Translations under genes and position numbers: made by a program
The notes under the pieces: model-generated
What the model was told of the DNA's origin: nothing
The model's input: the letters and a program-made list of their open reading frames with translations, nothing else
Database searches by the model: none
Shown here: positions 1-11,334 of the stretch, piece after piece
Layout: every line of letters starts with the position of its first letter
Numbering within the stretch: the first letter of the stretch is position 1
Assembly (NCBI GenBank): GCA_012103075.1
Contig: JAAVLQ010000002.1
Span: 1,786,001-1,850,000 of the forward strand
DNA length: 64,000 nucleotides
Origin: Brucella cytisi
GTDB taxonomy: Bacteria > Pseudomonadota > Alphaproteobacteria > Rhizobiales > Rhizobiaceae
Direction of reading: 5' to 3'

Positions 1-277
1 GGACGTCCAGTTTTCTGCTGGACGACCATGGCACGAGTACGAATTTCCCGCCTGTGATGAGCGTCCCAATTTTGATCTTGACGAGATCGCAACCTCGGAG
101 CTTGCTGTCGATAGCGAGATCGAACAGCGCGCGGTCTCTCATTCTTCCCTCTCGGTCTAGGAAGAAGCGGACCGCCCAGATTTGGCGCTACTTTAGTGGC
201 TTCTTCACACCCACTTGTCGGCCGGCGTTCCATGCCGGTCTGCCCAACGCGGCAGGATCATATTGTGCAATACCCAT
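1..277 (-). pseudogene. Tyrosine recombinase, N-terminal half, copy 1 (runs off left edge)
   Basis: The gene reads leftward from an ATG at 275-277 preceded by GGAGAA and leaves the window at base 1. Its translation (DREGRMRDRALFDLAIDSK, then CDLVKIKIG) matches the broken integrase at 33103-33728 almost residue for residue, and that copy carries the catalytic part of a phage-type tyrosine recombinase. Two lesions are visible: an in-frame TAG just before RQIWAV, and loss of one base near position 35 that destroys the frame before RTRAMVVQQKTG. The catalytic domain lies outside the window. It is probably a dead or mis-sequenced site-specific recombinase marking one border of the accessory region. 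Family assignment is secure through the second copy; activity is doubtful. Confidence 0.75.
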
Positions 278-498
278 TTACGTTCTCCTCAGGCCAACCA
301 TTGGCCATAGGAAAAACGCACAAGTCGAGGTTTGAGGGGCCGGGAGCGGAATGGCAGCTTCCGGCAATAGGTGATGGGTATAGCTGACACAGTCAAAACA
401 GCAGCGGCCTCGCTGGCCCCTGTCGATCAACAGCTCGTCCGTACTGCAGCCGGGTTCACTAACATATTAACCGTCCGAGCCTTTAACGAATGGGCGAT

Positions 499-2259
499 TT
501 ACGGACGGGTTAGCGAAGAAATCAGCCAGTTAAGTTCCGTGCGAGCAGACGAGAGCACACTTGCATAGGAAGTGACGGTCGTCATGTCAGTCCCATATCT
601 CTTGTCCATAGATGCTGCGGAGCCCTTACCGATCATCAAGATCCTCAACGGGCTGCTTGAGGTGACGGTCCCTGACAAGTCATCACGATATTGCTCAGCT
701 TGAGCGATGTCTTCCCGAGAAATCGGATGGTTGGGCCGTTTGAACTCAATCAGCAGATAGCTGTCAGCGAGATCCTGCGATAACAGAAGGTCTGGCCGCT
801 TCGAGGCCCGCTTACCCATAAACTTCTTATCACTATAGTTCGCGATGACCCGTTTCAGTGTGATGTTCGATGACATCAGAGCATATTGGCGACCAAGGAG
901 CCACAAATTCGTCTCGAAAGCCTTATGGACGTCCTTTTCGAGGGTCGCTTCGTTGTCGACAAGCTCTTCGAGGTAGTCCAGAAACCTCATTCGTCTGGTC
1001 GCTTGAGCAGCAATCCCAGAGAGCTCAACCATACCAAACTCTTCAAGCGCTGCTGCAAAGGAACTAACATCTGTGCGGTCAGTGGAATTTATCCGCTCGA
1101 GTACGGCCCAGTAGGCGTCATGCTCCATGGCGTCGAGCGCGACGTCTGCGATCGTCGCAATGCGGTCTTCGCTTTCCCGATAAAACCGCTGCAGGATCCG
1201 GTGAAGGGCTTCCTCAGCGTAGCGTCGGCGGTGTTCTGGGAGGTCCTTCAGCCTAGCGTCCAACTTCTTCTTCAATCGAGCTAGCTGAAGGCTCATATCG
1301 CGAGAGTGGCTCTCTCTAAGCCCTTCTTTGACGATCGATTTTACATAGGATTGGATTTCTTGGAACGCCTTGCTGTTCTCGACCACCCCGCCCCAATCGG
1401 CAGTTACGAAATGGTCGTTACCCTCGAGCTCCACCTCTCCATAGACTCGTTTCGACAGCTTGAAGGGAATTTCCTCGTCATCATCGAGGCCGAACATCAT
1501 CGGCTTCCCGACGACCTTCCCGTCCACCTTCAGCACTATACCCGGTGATTTTGGCGCTCTTTTTACCGTCTGCGATCGTGAACCTCAAGCGAACTGAACC
1601 GCTCTCTATAAGGGTCTTCTCAACTTCCCTTGATACGCCCGGAACATCGTCGACCGACAACCGCGCCTCGTTGACGAATACCTTGAAGGCATCCTCCCGG
1701 CCGTATTCGTGCACGAGTACTTCTCGAAAACGATCGGGCGTAGGGAAATTCAATCGGCTATCAAGACCGGACAGGATGATTGTTGTGCCTGCATGAGCTT
1801 CACCTGCATCCTCCTCGATGAATGGTAGAGGCACAGCTTCTAGGTCATTCTCATTCTCGGCGGGACGAGCTTGTCGATCGTCAGGCTGCATTTCCGGCCT
1901 CGGGCGACAGCTGAAACATCCATCCGGCTTGCCAATGACAGGCCAGCGAACTTACCGATGCCCTTTCGACCCTTGACCTTCCGCTTGAGTAGCGGGGTCC
2001 GTTCACCTGTACGTGCCCGCTTGTCGCTGGCGATGTTGAGGTATTCGTTCCTCATTTCCAGAGATGTCATTCCCGAACCGTCGTCGCGGACGATAATCGG
2101 ATCAGACGACATGGGCGTCGGCAATGTGATCCAGACGTTTTTGGCATCAGCATCCCATGCGTTGTCGACCAGTTCCTTCAGGGCTGCTTCGCTCGATCGA
2201 TAGGTTTCACCCAGAAGTCTTGTCAGTCGTGTATTAACCGAAAAATGCACGTCATCCAT
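499..2259 (-). pseudogene. GHKL-type ATPase fused to Shedu-like nuclease domain (two frameshifts)
   Basis: Restoring two one-base shifts gives a protein of about 585 residues. The N-terminal ~200 residues hold a GHKL (Hsp90/MutL-like) ATP-binding fold: ELVDNAWDADA (N box), VRDDGSGM (G1) and GRKGIGKFAG (G2). The middle is helical and charged (~230-400). The C-terminal ~150 residues contain RPDLLL, then LLIEFKRPNHPIS and a Q-x-EQYRD segment, the D...ExK layout of PD-(D/E)XK nucleases of the Shedu/DUF4263 type. Frame breaks lie near 1870 (CCCGCCG) and 1535 (CCGGGTA). The start at 2257-2259 is the MDDVHFS methionine; the open frame extends further upstream, but that extension is unlike protein. 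The gene is divergent from the helicase-nuclease at 2726. An anti-phage ATPase-nuclease role is inferred from domains and context. Confidence 0.7.
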
Positions 2260-2725
2260 AAATCGCGTTCCCCAACCCTTATGTAAATCAGAAGTAGCAG
2301 AAGAAATAGACCTTGGTAACCTTCGCGGATAATCCCCACAGGAAACAGCGCCGTGCGAAATTCTGCGGCCAGCTAATTCGCCGCGACTTTTCAGACATCG
2401 GGTTCGCACCGAGTTGGAAATTTGGCATTCACAAAGCTTTTCTCGAATGTGTTCGAGCACTTGGCGACGATGATGCCTCTTGATCATTCCTTAAAAATCT
2501 TGGGACCTTTAAACCCGGCAATAGCGACGACGAAGAAGAAGAAGCAACCGGAACGAGTATCGATCCAGACGGCTTCATTGTGACCGGAGACGGGTCGTTT
2601 CCCATGAGGCCTCCATTCTCTCCCTGATTAACTCGCCGTCGACAGTTATAACTTTAGGGCGATCAATCGCTTCTTGATTTCAATCGGTTGGTTGTTACTC
2701 TCTCGTGATTCAAGGGAGGTGGCAC
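2260..2725. other. Intergenic region between the two putative defence genes
   Basis: This 466-bp gap separates the divergent ATPase-nuclease and helicase-nuclease genes and should hold both promoters. Around 2525-2625 one plus-strand frame encodes a short acidic stretch rich in D and E (after the word PGNSDDEEEE) that ends in a stop. It could be the tail of a lost gene. No convincing complete ORF, hairpin or operator was found. Confidence 0.4.
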
Positions 2726-5253
2726 ATGGTTTTGATTTCGGTGGACTTGACAAGCCCAAGGCGAGGAGTGCTTCGCCCAATCCACGAGACATTTTCCGCA
2801 GTCGGCCCTCAGGGAAGGCGAAAATTAAAGAGCTTTTGCAAGGCGGGCGCAAGCGCTGGACGAATGGTACAAGAATCCAAAACAAGACACCTTGATCTCT
2901 ATGTACACCGGTGCCGGAAAAACCCTTGTTGGGGTTTTGATAGCCCAAAGTTACCTTTTGCAGGGCGTCCGAAATGTAGTGTATGTCTGCCCGACGATCG
3001 ACCTAATCCATCAAACGGTTCGCGAGGCCAACGGAATCGGAATCACGCCCACCACGTTCTACCAATCGAAGTTTTCAGACCAAAACTTTGCCCAGTCGAA
3101 GTCCTTTTGTATAACAACCTATCAGGCTCTTCTGAACACCAGAAACAAATTCCGCGGGCAGAATGCGCCCGGTGCCATCATCTTTGATGACGCCCATGTT
3201 GGAGAGCGTTTGGTCCGAGACGCGTTTACGCTGACGATCAGGAAGGCAGAAAACGAGGTGCTTTTATTATTCAAAAATAGCCGCGATCATCAAGGAGTGT
3301 TTCCACGATGTCGGCCAAATTTATAATTTCGAGCAGATTGTCTCAGACTTCTCTTCCGGAACCGTAGCCCTTTGCCCACCGAACGGCGTACATAATCGCA
3401 GCCATGAATTCCGGGCAGCGTTGGAACCTCACATCGACGGCGACATAGGCCTTCAGCTGCCTTTTGATTACCTCCGCGGGCACTTGCAATACTGCGCGAT
3501 CACCATCAGCAAGTTCGTAATCGAGATCACGCCACCCTTCATCCCTGCACTCCATGTCCGCGCCCTTGAAGACAAGCGCGTGCCCAAAACCTTCCTTTCG
3601 GCCACTGTCCAGTCAAAGGGCGATATTATAAGGGCTTTTGGGCGATCTCCGAGGGTAATCGAGCCGGACGTTGACGCTGGCCTTGGTGAGCGGCTCATGT
3701 TGTTCGGATCGTCGTTGAATGAATTCTGCAACAACGTGAAGGGGCTCGAGGCGCTAAGCAAAAAGTGAAGGTTCTGATTGCCACTCCAACGGAAAAGGCG
3801 GCAGACAAATGGGATGACTTTGCCTCTCCGCCGAAGAGCGCTGATACATTCACGCAAAAGCTTAACGAGTTCCGCGTAAACACGACGGGCGCGTTCATGT
3901 TGCTTGGCAGATATGATGGCATCGACCTCCCCGACGATGACTGCCGTGTCATGGCGGTTGATGGGGTGCCGGTTGGGTCGGCGCAGCTGGAAAGATACCT
4001 GTTCGATCGTATTAAGTTAGACCAGACATTCTTCCCGCGGATCGCCAACCGGTTCACCCAGCTCTTTGGCCGCATCAATCGTGGCAAGAACGATTACGGC
4101 ATCTATTTCATCTATTCGACCGATGCTGAAAACTGGCTGCGAAACGTTGCCAACCGGGCGTACTTCCCCAAGATCCTCCAAGAGCAGATACGGCTTTCAG
4201 AAGAGTTCTGCGATCAGCTGAAAGACATGACGGCTGACAAAATCGAGTCGATCGTCACGCAGATCATTGAGCGCGACGCAGGCTGGCTTTCCTATTATCA
4301 GGCACAGATCGGTCAGAATCCGATCGACGAGAAACGCATTAGCGATCGTGAGGACTACACAAAATTCGATGATGAACTCGCAAAGCGCGAAGCAAACTTT
4401 ATCCTTATGCTCTGGCAGGGAGATCATGGCGGGGCGATCAAGCAGTTCGAGGAGATTATCGACGAGGTAAGGATGAAAAATCCTCGCCTCGCTGGTTGGT
4501 ACGCGATCTGGCTTGGATCAGCCAACGCCATCCTTGGTCGCCCCGACGCAATGTTCGACTGGTTTGACGAGGCGAGAAACAGGCTCGGCGGTAAGCTTCC
4601 ATTGCCTCGTCAGGAGCAGGAGGACGTTGGGGTGCTTCCGGCCTGCAAGGCCGTTATCGAGGAGGGGTTGCGCGAGTTCTGCGCGCTTACCGTGCCCGAA
4701 GCCAATCGGAAGCTAATAAAGCTAATCAAAGCCGCTGAACCTGCATACGGTGATCTCTCGCACAAGAAGGCGGAGGAAGCGATCAGGATCATCGGAGCTG
4801 CGTTGGGTTTTGATTCTCGTCGGCCCGATACTGACGAGCACGACGGCCCCGACAACATTTGGATCGATCATAACACCAAGGTTGTAATCCCTATTGAGTT
4901 AAAGACGGACAAGCTTGAGGGCAGCCCGATCAATTCCGAGGAGGTCGGGCAAGTTTACCAGCATCTGGAGTGGGCGAGATCGCGATACTCAGGTTACAAT
5001 GTCCCCGGCATACTCGTTTACACGGAGAGTAAGTCGGTTACCGGTAGCAGTAATCCGTCCAGCGACATGTTCTTTGCCAATCAAAGGACGATGAAGGATC
5101 TGCAGGCGTCCTTTATTACCGGCGTAACGATGCTCTCCAAGCTATCTCCCCGAAAAATATGGTAAAGCGTTCGAGATCGGCAGCGGACCGGAGTGGCAAC
5201 CGCTGGCCATCTTCGAGCGATTGAAAGTCGGATGCCTCAAGGACGCTGATTAA
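2726..5253 (+). pseudogene. SF2 helicase with C-terminal PD-(D/E)XK nuclease-like domain (several frameshifts)
   Basis: The start ATG at 2726 follows GGGAGGTGG. Repairing about five one-base shifts gives ~840 residues. The N-terminus (FDFGGLDKPKA, then NPRDIF) is typical of a DEAD/DEAH helicase family. Helicase motifs in order are YTGAGKT (I), VYVCPT (Ia), IIFDDAH (II), FLSAT (III) and QLFGRINRG (VI). After a long helical middle, the C-terminus has GPDNIW, PIELKTDK and a GQVYQHLEWA helix, the D...ExK pattern of a restriction-like nuclease fold. The breaks sit near 2730 (T4), ~2850, ~3257, 3767 (A5) and 5150 (C4); the true tail continues to TAA at 5251-5253. The role is inferred as DNA translocation plus cleavage with the divergent GHKL-nuclease. 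Homopolymer breaks mean the gene may be intact in the organism. Confidence 0.7.
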
Positions 5254-5360
5254 TAAAAGCGGGGTTTGGGCATGACCACTCTCCCGCAGGAAACATGAAG
5301 CTGTCGCCACTTAGCTATGTCCGCTTTCTAGCGAGCGCGATGGCGACCTCTAAGACCGAC

Positions 5361-5410
5361 TTGAGGCGCATTACAGACCGACAACTTTCGACCTCGAAAT
5401 CAGACATTGG
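5361..5410 (+). repeat. Dispersed intergenic repeat, partial copy
   Basis: GAGGCGCATTACAGACCGAC followed by AACTTTCGACCTCGA repeats almost exactly at 15211-15247. It is the right half of the ~90-bp dispersed repeat described in the findings. The left half is not recognisable here. Confidence 0.55.
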
Positions 5411-5451
5411 GAGCAACAGGATGTGCACTCGAGAGCAGACGTTTCTTGCGT

Positions 5452-6703
5452 CTACCGTGTTGTGTCTATGGACGCCAACCGAAAGGGCGATAGGAGTAGC
5501 GCCAGACCACTCGCTAGCATGATCGTGCCAGCGAGAGCGAGAGCCGCATTGTTGCCAAGCTCCAGAGCGATCCACCCCCAAATGGTGCGGCTACAGCAAT
5601 GAGACCCCAGTTTATCGACCTTATCGTGGTGTTCATGCGTCCGCGCAAGCGCGAGGGCGTCAGAGCATTCCGCAAGCTCATCTCCAACGGACCTCGCATC
5701 CCCAATCCGAATCCGTAGAAAAGCTGGACGACACAAAGCCCAACCACTCCGATATCGCTGGGTGCAATACCCGCAGCGAACCAAGCGAGCCCGGTAATGA
5801 AATCTGCGGACAGGATAGCAACACCCATCCCAATGGCGCGCGCTATTCTCTCAGCGAGAGCCGCGCCGACAAGTCCTGCCATGCCAGCACATGCCAAGGT
5901 CAATCCAATCGCGGCGGCGTCCAAACCCGGCTTGATGCGTGAAAAATATATACCGTTCCGGCCACGCTGTTTCCAATAAACCAGACGTGGAGGCAAAACG
6001 CATAAGGCGCGAGGACCCGGTGCCTGTACACCCGTGCGATGCCCTCCCGCAGGTCCGCGAGGATCGATGTCCGCTGGATTGAGCGCTCGCAGGCAGAATT
6101 GGGTACACGCAAGAGCAGCAGCGCCGAAGTGCAATAAGTCGCGGCATTGGCGAGCATTGCAAACGGAGCGCCGGCGAGACGAACGAGTATTCCACCCAGC
6201 AAAGGCCCTAATGTCTGTGCGAGGGTATATGTCTGGCTCAGCTTGACATTCCCAGCAGCGAGCAGGTGCGGTGGAAGAAGGTCTGCCGTATATGACTGGT
6301 GGGCCCCTCCTTGTAGTACCGCCGCAGTGCCGAGAAGGAAGACGAGGAGAGCCAGCAAGGTCGGGGTGAGCAGTCCTAACAATGCCAGTACCGCAATAGT
6401 GGAGAGAAGACAGCTGCTAGCGACATCCGTAGCGATCAGCAAGGACCGTCGGCGCAAGCGATCAACGACAACGCCTGCCATGAGCCCAAAGAGCAGGGAT
6501 GGCAGCCATTGCGCTGTCCTCACCCAGCCGACCTCAAGCGGATCGGCGGACATGGTTTCGATCAACAGCAATTGCAGGGATAACGTGAAAATAGAGGTGC
6601 CAAAGTTGGAAAGGCCGTCGGCAACCCAGAGCCGGAGAAACCCCGGATGAGCAACCAAACGTCGGAGCGAGACAGGCCCCTCTTGATCATCAATCTTGTG
6701 CAT
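5452..6703 (-). pseudogene. MFS efflux transporter of the DHA3 type (frameshifted)
   Basis: Joined frames give ~415 residues with twelve hydrophobic segments, the usual MFS size. The N-terminal half is continuous (start MHKIDDQEG, then LWVADGLSNFG, VVDRLRRR in the loop 2-3 position, and AGNVKLSQTY typical of the enterobactin-exporter-like DHA3 branch). The frame breaks near 5940 and again near 5590, but the downstream frames continue the membrane pattern (GLGMRGPLEMSLRN, then RGRMNTTIRS). It should be an inner-membrane proton-driven exporter; the substrate cannot be told. It lies downstream of the lactonase-like gene on the same strand with a ~210-bp gap. Confidence 0.7.
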
Positions 6704-6912
6704 TGCCCCTGAATACCGGAAAAGTATGAAAACGATATGTTCGTGGTAGCATGGCAGACCTCATGCTGGTCGGTGCTGCCGGTACCATTCAGTATCAGCA
6801 CCTGCAGACGTATCAGGCTTGCAACTGATACCGACTCTAAGCCAACGTGCGCGAGCGTCTTAAGCTTGGTGCAGGCTCGCAGCGACATCGGTTGCCGCCG
6901 CGAGCCGCTGTC

Positions 6913-7856
6913 TTAGCTCAACGGGACGACGACTATGTGGAAGGAATCCGGACGCTGATCTCCTAGGCCATCGACCATCCGATGCCTGATGAGCGACTCG
7001 GTGACATAGGCGGTCGCATCATCAGTAACCGTAAGGTTGACGGGGCTCCTCAGACCCTCTGCGATTACTTCGATATTGCGTTGACCAGCCGCAAGCGGAT
7101 CGGCAATCCGCAGCACCCGGCCATTACCCGATTGCACCGCGCTTTCGAGCAGGATTAAGGACCCGTCAGGCGCAAACCGCATGCCGTCCGGGTTCTCGAT
7201 TCTTCTTGGGAGTTCCAGTTGCCGCAGGTTGCCATTCTCGTATAGGTAGAGCTGGCCAGAGCTGAAATTGCCGATTGCGACCGTTCCGTTCTCGGCCCTT
7301 GCTATGCCGCCTGCGCCGATACCGGTTTCATCGGTCAACCGTTCATCCTGCAATACGGTTTCGAACTCCGTGCTGCCGCGAGCCAGACGCAGCAACCGAC
7401 CGCCGTTGCTTTCAGTAATCAGAATGCTGCCTTCGGGTTCGACCGCTATATCGTTAGTGAAACCGGTCGTGAGTGGCGTGGTCTGAAGCACCTCGCCCGT
7501 ATTCGCATCCAGTGCAAAAATGCGCGGAGTGCGCGGCGCTCCCTCTGGAAGGAAATCGGGCGAAGCACCCCAAAGTACGTTACGTTCTCTGTCTAACCGA
7601 AGCGACGTACCGGCAAAAATGTCCGGCGCTCCCTCATGTAGCTTCGACCATTCGCCACCGGTGAACGTCGTAAAACGCCGCCTTGGGTGATCTGGCCAAC
7701 ATACAGCGTGCCGTCATTGGCATGGGTTATACCGTTCGGATAAACGCCACCTTCGGGCAAAGCGATACGCGCCAGTTGATCAGACGAGGAATTGGCGTTT
7801 GCAACCCCCACGGTTAGCAGCATCGCGCAGGTGAGCGATGTTAATACGTTGATCAT
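6913..7856 (-). pseudogene. Secreted beta-propeller protein, SMP-30/gluconolactonase-like (one frameshift)
   Basis: Starts at 7856 with a clear signal peptide (MINVLTSLTCAMLLTVG...ANA). The mature part shows repeated propeller strands of the SMP-30/NHL kind (PNGITHANDGTLYVG, VEPEGSILITESNGGRLLRL, PDGMRFAPDGSLILLES), about 310 residues in all. One extra T in a T4 run near 7676 shifts the frame; the downstream frame continues smoothly (FTTFTGGEW). Such proteins are often periplasmic lactonases or sugar-acid hydrolases, but no substrate can be inferred here. The gene is followed on the same strand by the MFS pump and preceded 32 bp upstream by the SDR gene, so the three could be one unit answering to the divergent LysR at 8765. 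Confidence 0.65.
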
Positions 7857-7888
7857 GTTTGGTTCTCCTTCTGCGGTTGAATGGTCGC

Positions 7889-8656
7889 CTAGGCTCTGTG
7901 GCCCGGAATGGTGTAGCCGCCATCAATCAGGATGTTTTGGCCAGTCACAAACCTCGCGCGGTCAGAAGACAGCCAGACGGCCACATCCGCGACGTCCTCG
8001 GGCGTCCCCAGACGACCGGCAGGCGTGTGATGAATGAACGGGCGGGTGGCGTCGTTGTCGGCTGCGGCGAGCCGGAACATTGGCGTGTCGATTATGCCCG
8101 GATTGACGTTGTTGAGGCGGATTCCATCAGCTGCCCCCCCTGCGCGAGCGCGCGGATCATCCCGTCAAGCGCCGACTTCGAGGCCGAGTAAGCCGACGAC
8201 CCAGAAATGCGCCATGGGCCAGCCATGAGGACGTATTGACGATCGATCCGCCCTTTCCCAAGCGCATGGCGATCATCTGATGCTTGCAGCATAGCCATAC
8301 CCCCTTCAGATTGACGGAGATGGTCGCATCGAAGTCGGCTTCAGTCATATCCCCGCCGGCAGGAAGCTGCCGAGAGTGCCCGCATTGTTAAAGCACGCGT
8401 CGATGGCGTCGAATTTGTGAAGCGTCTTTGCCAATAAGTTCTCAACGTCGGCATTGGCCGAGACGTCAGTTGGGACAACCAGTGAAACAGCGCCCCGGGC
8501 GGTGACAAGCTCGGCCGTGTCTTCCAGCGCACGCGTTTGACGACCGGCTAGAACGACCCCGCGAGCGCCAGCCCTAGCATATGCGACCGCGGCCGCTCGA
8601 CCAATGCCGGAACCGGCACCCGTCACAAGCGCAATGCGATTTGCGAAATCAGACAT
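7889..8656 (-). pseudogene. SDR-family NAD(P)-dependent oxidoreductase (frameshifted)
   Basis: A classical short-chain dehydrogenase of ~255 residues when three frames are joined. The N-terminus has the dinucleotide motif TGAGSGIG, then CFNNAGTLG (NNAG) and INTS-type SIVNTSS. The catalytic pair is in SAYSASK (YxxxK), and the C-terminus has NPGIIDTP-like sequence and the usual end FVTGQNILIDGGYTIPG. Frame breaks lie near 8350, 8215 (after HGAFLG) and 8130 in a G-rich run. It is cytosolic, substrate unknown. Transcribed divergently from the LysR gene with a 108-bp intergenic region, so it is the likely target of that regulator. Confidence 0.75.
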
Positions 8657-8764
8657 TCAACTCTCCTTTCAGTCGATGAAAGGGGAGATGGCGTCTTTTC
8701 CCTGACAATTAATGGGCTATTATACCATCAACAGATGCTACAATAGCAACAATAAGGGCTTGGT

Positions 8765-9660
8765 ATGGAAAGGCCGTTGGCGAGCGAGAACCCGGCGGAA
8801 TTCGTTATGGTCGTCCGCAAGACAAGTTACGTAGCCGCTGCCCGCGCGCTTACCCTCCACCCTTCGGTCCTCAGCCGCCGGATCAAGGCGCTCGAAACTG
8901 AGGTGGGCGTGCGCCTGCTGAACCGCGACACTCGTAATGTGACGCTGACCGAAGCAGGCACGGTTTTTTCGAGCACGCGATAGACGTTCTTTCCCGACTT
9001 GACGACGCCCGCGCTGCCGTATCGCGCTACGCGGAACAACCGACTGGCATGCTGCGCCTCGCCCTGCCGAATATCTTCGGCCAAACCCGTGTCGCTCCGC
9101 GTATACCAGCCTTCATGCGCACTTATCCGCTTTTACGCTTAGATCTGCACTTCAGCGATCATGTCGTCGATCTTGTGAGCGACCGCTTTGACGCTGCCGT
9201 GCGTATCGGCGCCAGCGAAAGGGGCGGCGATTATCGGATGAAGAAGATCGCAGAGAACGACCGTTTCCTGGTAGCCTCTCCATCTTATGTCGAGGCCCAC
9301 GGAAGCCCTACCCACCCGGACGAATTGCAATCACACCGCATCCTGCACTTCTCTACCCTCGTTCATGGTGCGCGTTGGCGATTCAGCGGAGCAAACGGTT
9401 CCGTGGACGTCTCAGTCGATCCAGTCTTGAATTCGGACAACGTCGCGGCATTGCATCATGCAGCTCTCGCCGGGCAAGGCATCGCCATCCTTGCGAGCTT
9501 CATCGCAGGACCCGACATCGAGGCCGGTCGGCTGGTGCCGGTGATGGAAGAATACAAGCCCGCGCCCAGCACAGTCTCGGTCATCTATCCCCGCGCACCA
9601 ATCGTTCCAAGAAAGGTCCGAGCGTTCATAGACTTTATAAGTGCAGAATTCTCTGCCTAG
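8765..9660 (+). pseudogene. LysR-family transcriptional regulator (one frameshift)
   Basis: The frame opens with the LysR winged helix-turn-helix (SYVAAARALTLHPSVLSRRIKALE, then GVRLLNRDTRNVTLTEAG). It breaks at a T6 run near 8970 and continues in another frame with the full effector-binding domain (GMLRLALPNIFG, then DLVSDRFDAAVRIG, DNVAALHHAALAGQGIAI) to a stop at 9660. With T7 in place of T6 the gene is a normal ~298-residue LTTR of the CrgA/DsdC-like subgroup. It lies divergent to the SDR gene, the usual LTTR layout. Confidence 0.8.
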
Positions 9661-9719
9661 TCGTCGACTGGTTGGTGCTCGCGTACCTTCGGCCTCATGT
9701 TGCATCAGAGTCGCCCGGG

Positions 9720-9957
9720 CATGGAGGCACGGGTTCGACTTCACCGCGACCTACACCAAGCTCACGCCGATGCGGGTAATCGAGTGGCGGACGGATGACG
9801 ACCGTCATAGGCGTGTCGAGTTTGCGGAGACCGAGGCGGGTGTCATCATCCATCAGACGTTCGATGCCGAACCGGCTCCCTCCGTGGACGAGCAGCGCCG
9901 GGATTGGCAAGGCATTCTCGACAACTTAGCTCGGCACGTCACCGCGCTCGCGGGTTG
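9720..9957 (+). pseudogene. SRPBCC (AHSA1-like) protein, C-terminal fragment
   Basis: Begins ~60 bp after the LysR stop with GFDFTATYTKLTPMRVIEW and runs through VEFAETEAGVIIHQTFDAEP to DEQRRDWQGILDNLARHV, the second half of an AHSA1/SRPBCC fold (strand-rich core plus C-terminal helix). The N-terminal half and start codon are missing, so this is a remnant left by a deletion or insertion boundary rather than a gene. The in-frame ATG at 9770 is probably not a real start. Confidence 0.6.
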
Positions 9958-10059
9958 ACGGCAAGTCTGCGCCGCTTGCGATACTATTGGCGAATGAAGG
10001 GCAGGTTTACCGCGTCGTACGCTGAAAGCCGCCGTACCGCTCTCCACCCCATCATGGTC

Positions 10060-10145
10060 GTTAGCAGCAAAAGGCGGAATGACCGCTTTGGAGTGCATGT
10101 GAATTGTACGGTAATGGCTGCAATAAGACGCTCAGCAGTCCAAAG
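10060..10145 (+). repeat. Dispersed intergenic repeat copy
   Basis: GGCGGAATGACCGCTTTGGA, then GTACGGTAATGGCTGCAATA and AGACGCTCAGCAGTCC. This is a diverged member of the ~90-bp repeat, closest to the copies at 13331 and 14165. Confidence 0.55.
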
Positions 10146-10252
10146 GCTTCGCCCCTCTTCCGGGACACTTCGGCTCTATTCGAACTTGCTTAAAACCAGA
10201 CGTCACACGAATATGCGGTTTTGAGGGGTAATTCATCCCGAGAGCTGGAGGA

Positions 10253-11209
10253 ATGATGCTTTTACTTGCGTGCGCACTCGTGTTTGCCGCTGCCGCATTA
10301 TCATCACAGGAAATCTCGGCGGCAGGTCCCTTTGGGGAGTTAAGGGGCACATGGACGAAAGCCTCTGACGCAGCTGCTCCCGTCGTACTTATCATACCCG
10401 GCTCGGGACCGACGGATCGAGACGGGAACAGCCCGCTGGGGATCAGCGCCGGATTGTACCGCCTTCTGGCCGAAGGGTTGGGGGCAGCAGGGGTCGCAAC
10501 GGTTCGGATCGACAAACGTGGCATGTTCGGGAGCGCAGGCGCTGTTCCCGACGCCAATGCAGTAACAATCAACGATTATGTAAGCGACACTCGTGCTCGG
10601 CTGAAGGCCATTCGAAGTTCAACGGGTTCTGACTGCGTTTGGCTTCTCGGGCATAGTGAGGGTGGCCCGGTCGCATTGGCAACGGCTCAGGTCGAGCGGC
10701 ACATTTGTGGACTGATACTCATCGCAACACCGGGTCGTCCTCTCGGTGACGTTTTAAAGGAACAGCTTCGCTCCAATCCAGCCAATGCATCCATACTTTC
10801 TTCAGCAAATACCGCAATCAATACCTTGGCCGTAGGCAAGCACGTCGACCCTTCAGAGTTGCCGACGTCACTAGCTCCGCTGTTCGCCCCTGCCATACAG
10901 GACTTTCTCATAAGTGCATTCACACTTGATCCGGCGGAACTCGCCGGGCATGTCGCCAAACCGATCCTCATTCTTCAAGGTGAACGTGACCTTCAGATAG
11001 GAATCCCTGATGCCATGGTAATAAAGGCGGCCGCACCATCGGCAAAACTCACGCGGCTTCCGAACACTAACCACGTCCTTAAAACCGTCGTCTCGGACGA
11101 CCCGGCGGCCAACATCGCCACTTATTCCAATCCAGACCTTCCCTCGCGCCTCGGCATCATCGAGGTAATCACGGATTTCCTGAGGTCAGAAGGTACCCGT
11201 CAGCCGTGA
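10253..11209 (+). CDS. Secreted alpha/beta hydrolase (serine esterase/peptidase S33-like)
   Basis: An uninterrupted 318-residue ORF with GGAGGA ahead of two tandem ATGs. Residues 1-24 form a signal peptide ending near QEISAA. The hydrolase core has the oxyanion region LIIPGSGPTDRDGNS, DKRGMFGSAG, the nucleophile elbow GHSEGG (Ser near residue 133), an acid in LQGERDLQI and a histidine in NTNHVLK near the C-terminus. Strand-helix spacing fits the alpha/beta hydrolase fold seen in periplasmic proteins annotated as peptidase S33 or cephalosporin-C-deacetylase-like esterases. Substrate unknown. It stands alone, bounded by a repeat copy upstream and the metG leader region downstream. Confidence 0.85.
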   Translation: MMLLLACALVFAAAALSSQEISAAGPFGELRGTWTKASDAAAPVVLIIPGSGPTDRDGNSPLGISAGLYRLLAEGLGAAGVATVRIDKRGMFGSAGAVPDANAVTINDYVSDTRARLKAIRSSTGSDCVWLLGHSEGGPVALATAQVERHICGLILIATPGRPLGDVLKEQLRSNPANASILSSANTAINTLAVGKHVDPSELPTSLAPLFAPAIQDFLISAFTLDPAELAGHVAKPILILQGERDLQIGIPDAMVIKAAAPSAKLTRLPNTNHVLKTVVSDDPAANIATYSNPDLPSRLGIIEVITDFLRSEGTRQP

Positions 11210-11334
11210 CTAGATGATAAATGGCAGTAACCCAGCCATTCACCCGAAAACCTGCCTCAACGGGTTTGCTCTGTTGCCGGCGTTAACGAGAGGAGCCGGG
11301 GAGATTGGAAGCGGACCCTTCTATTAGCTGATTG

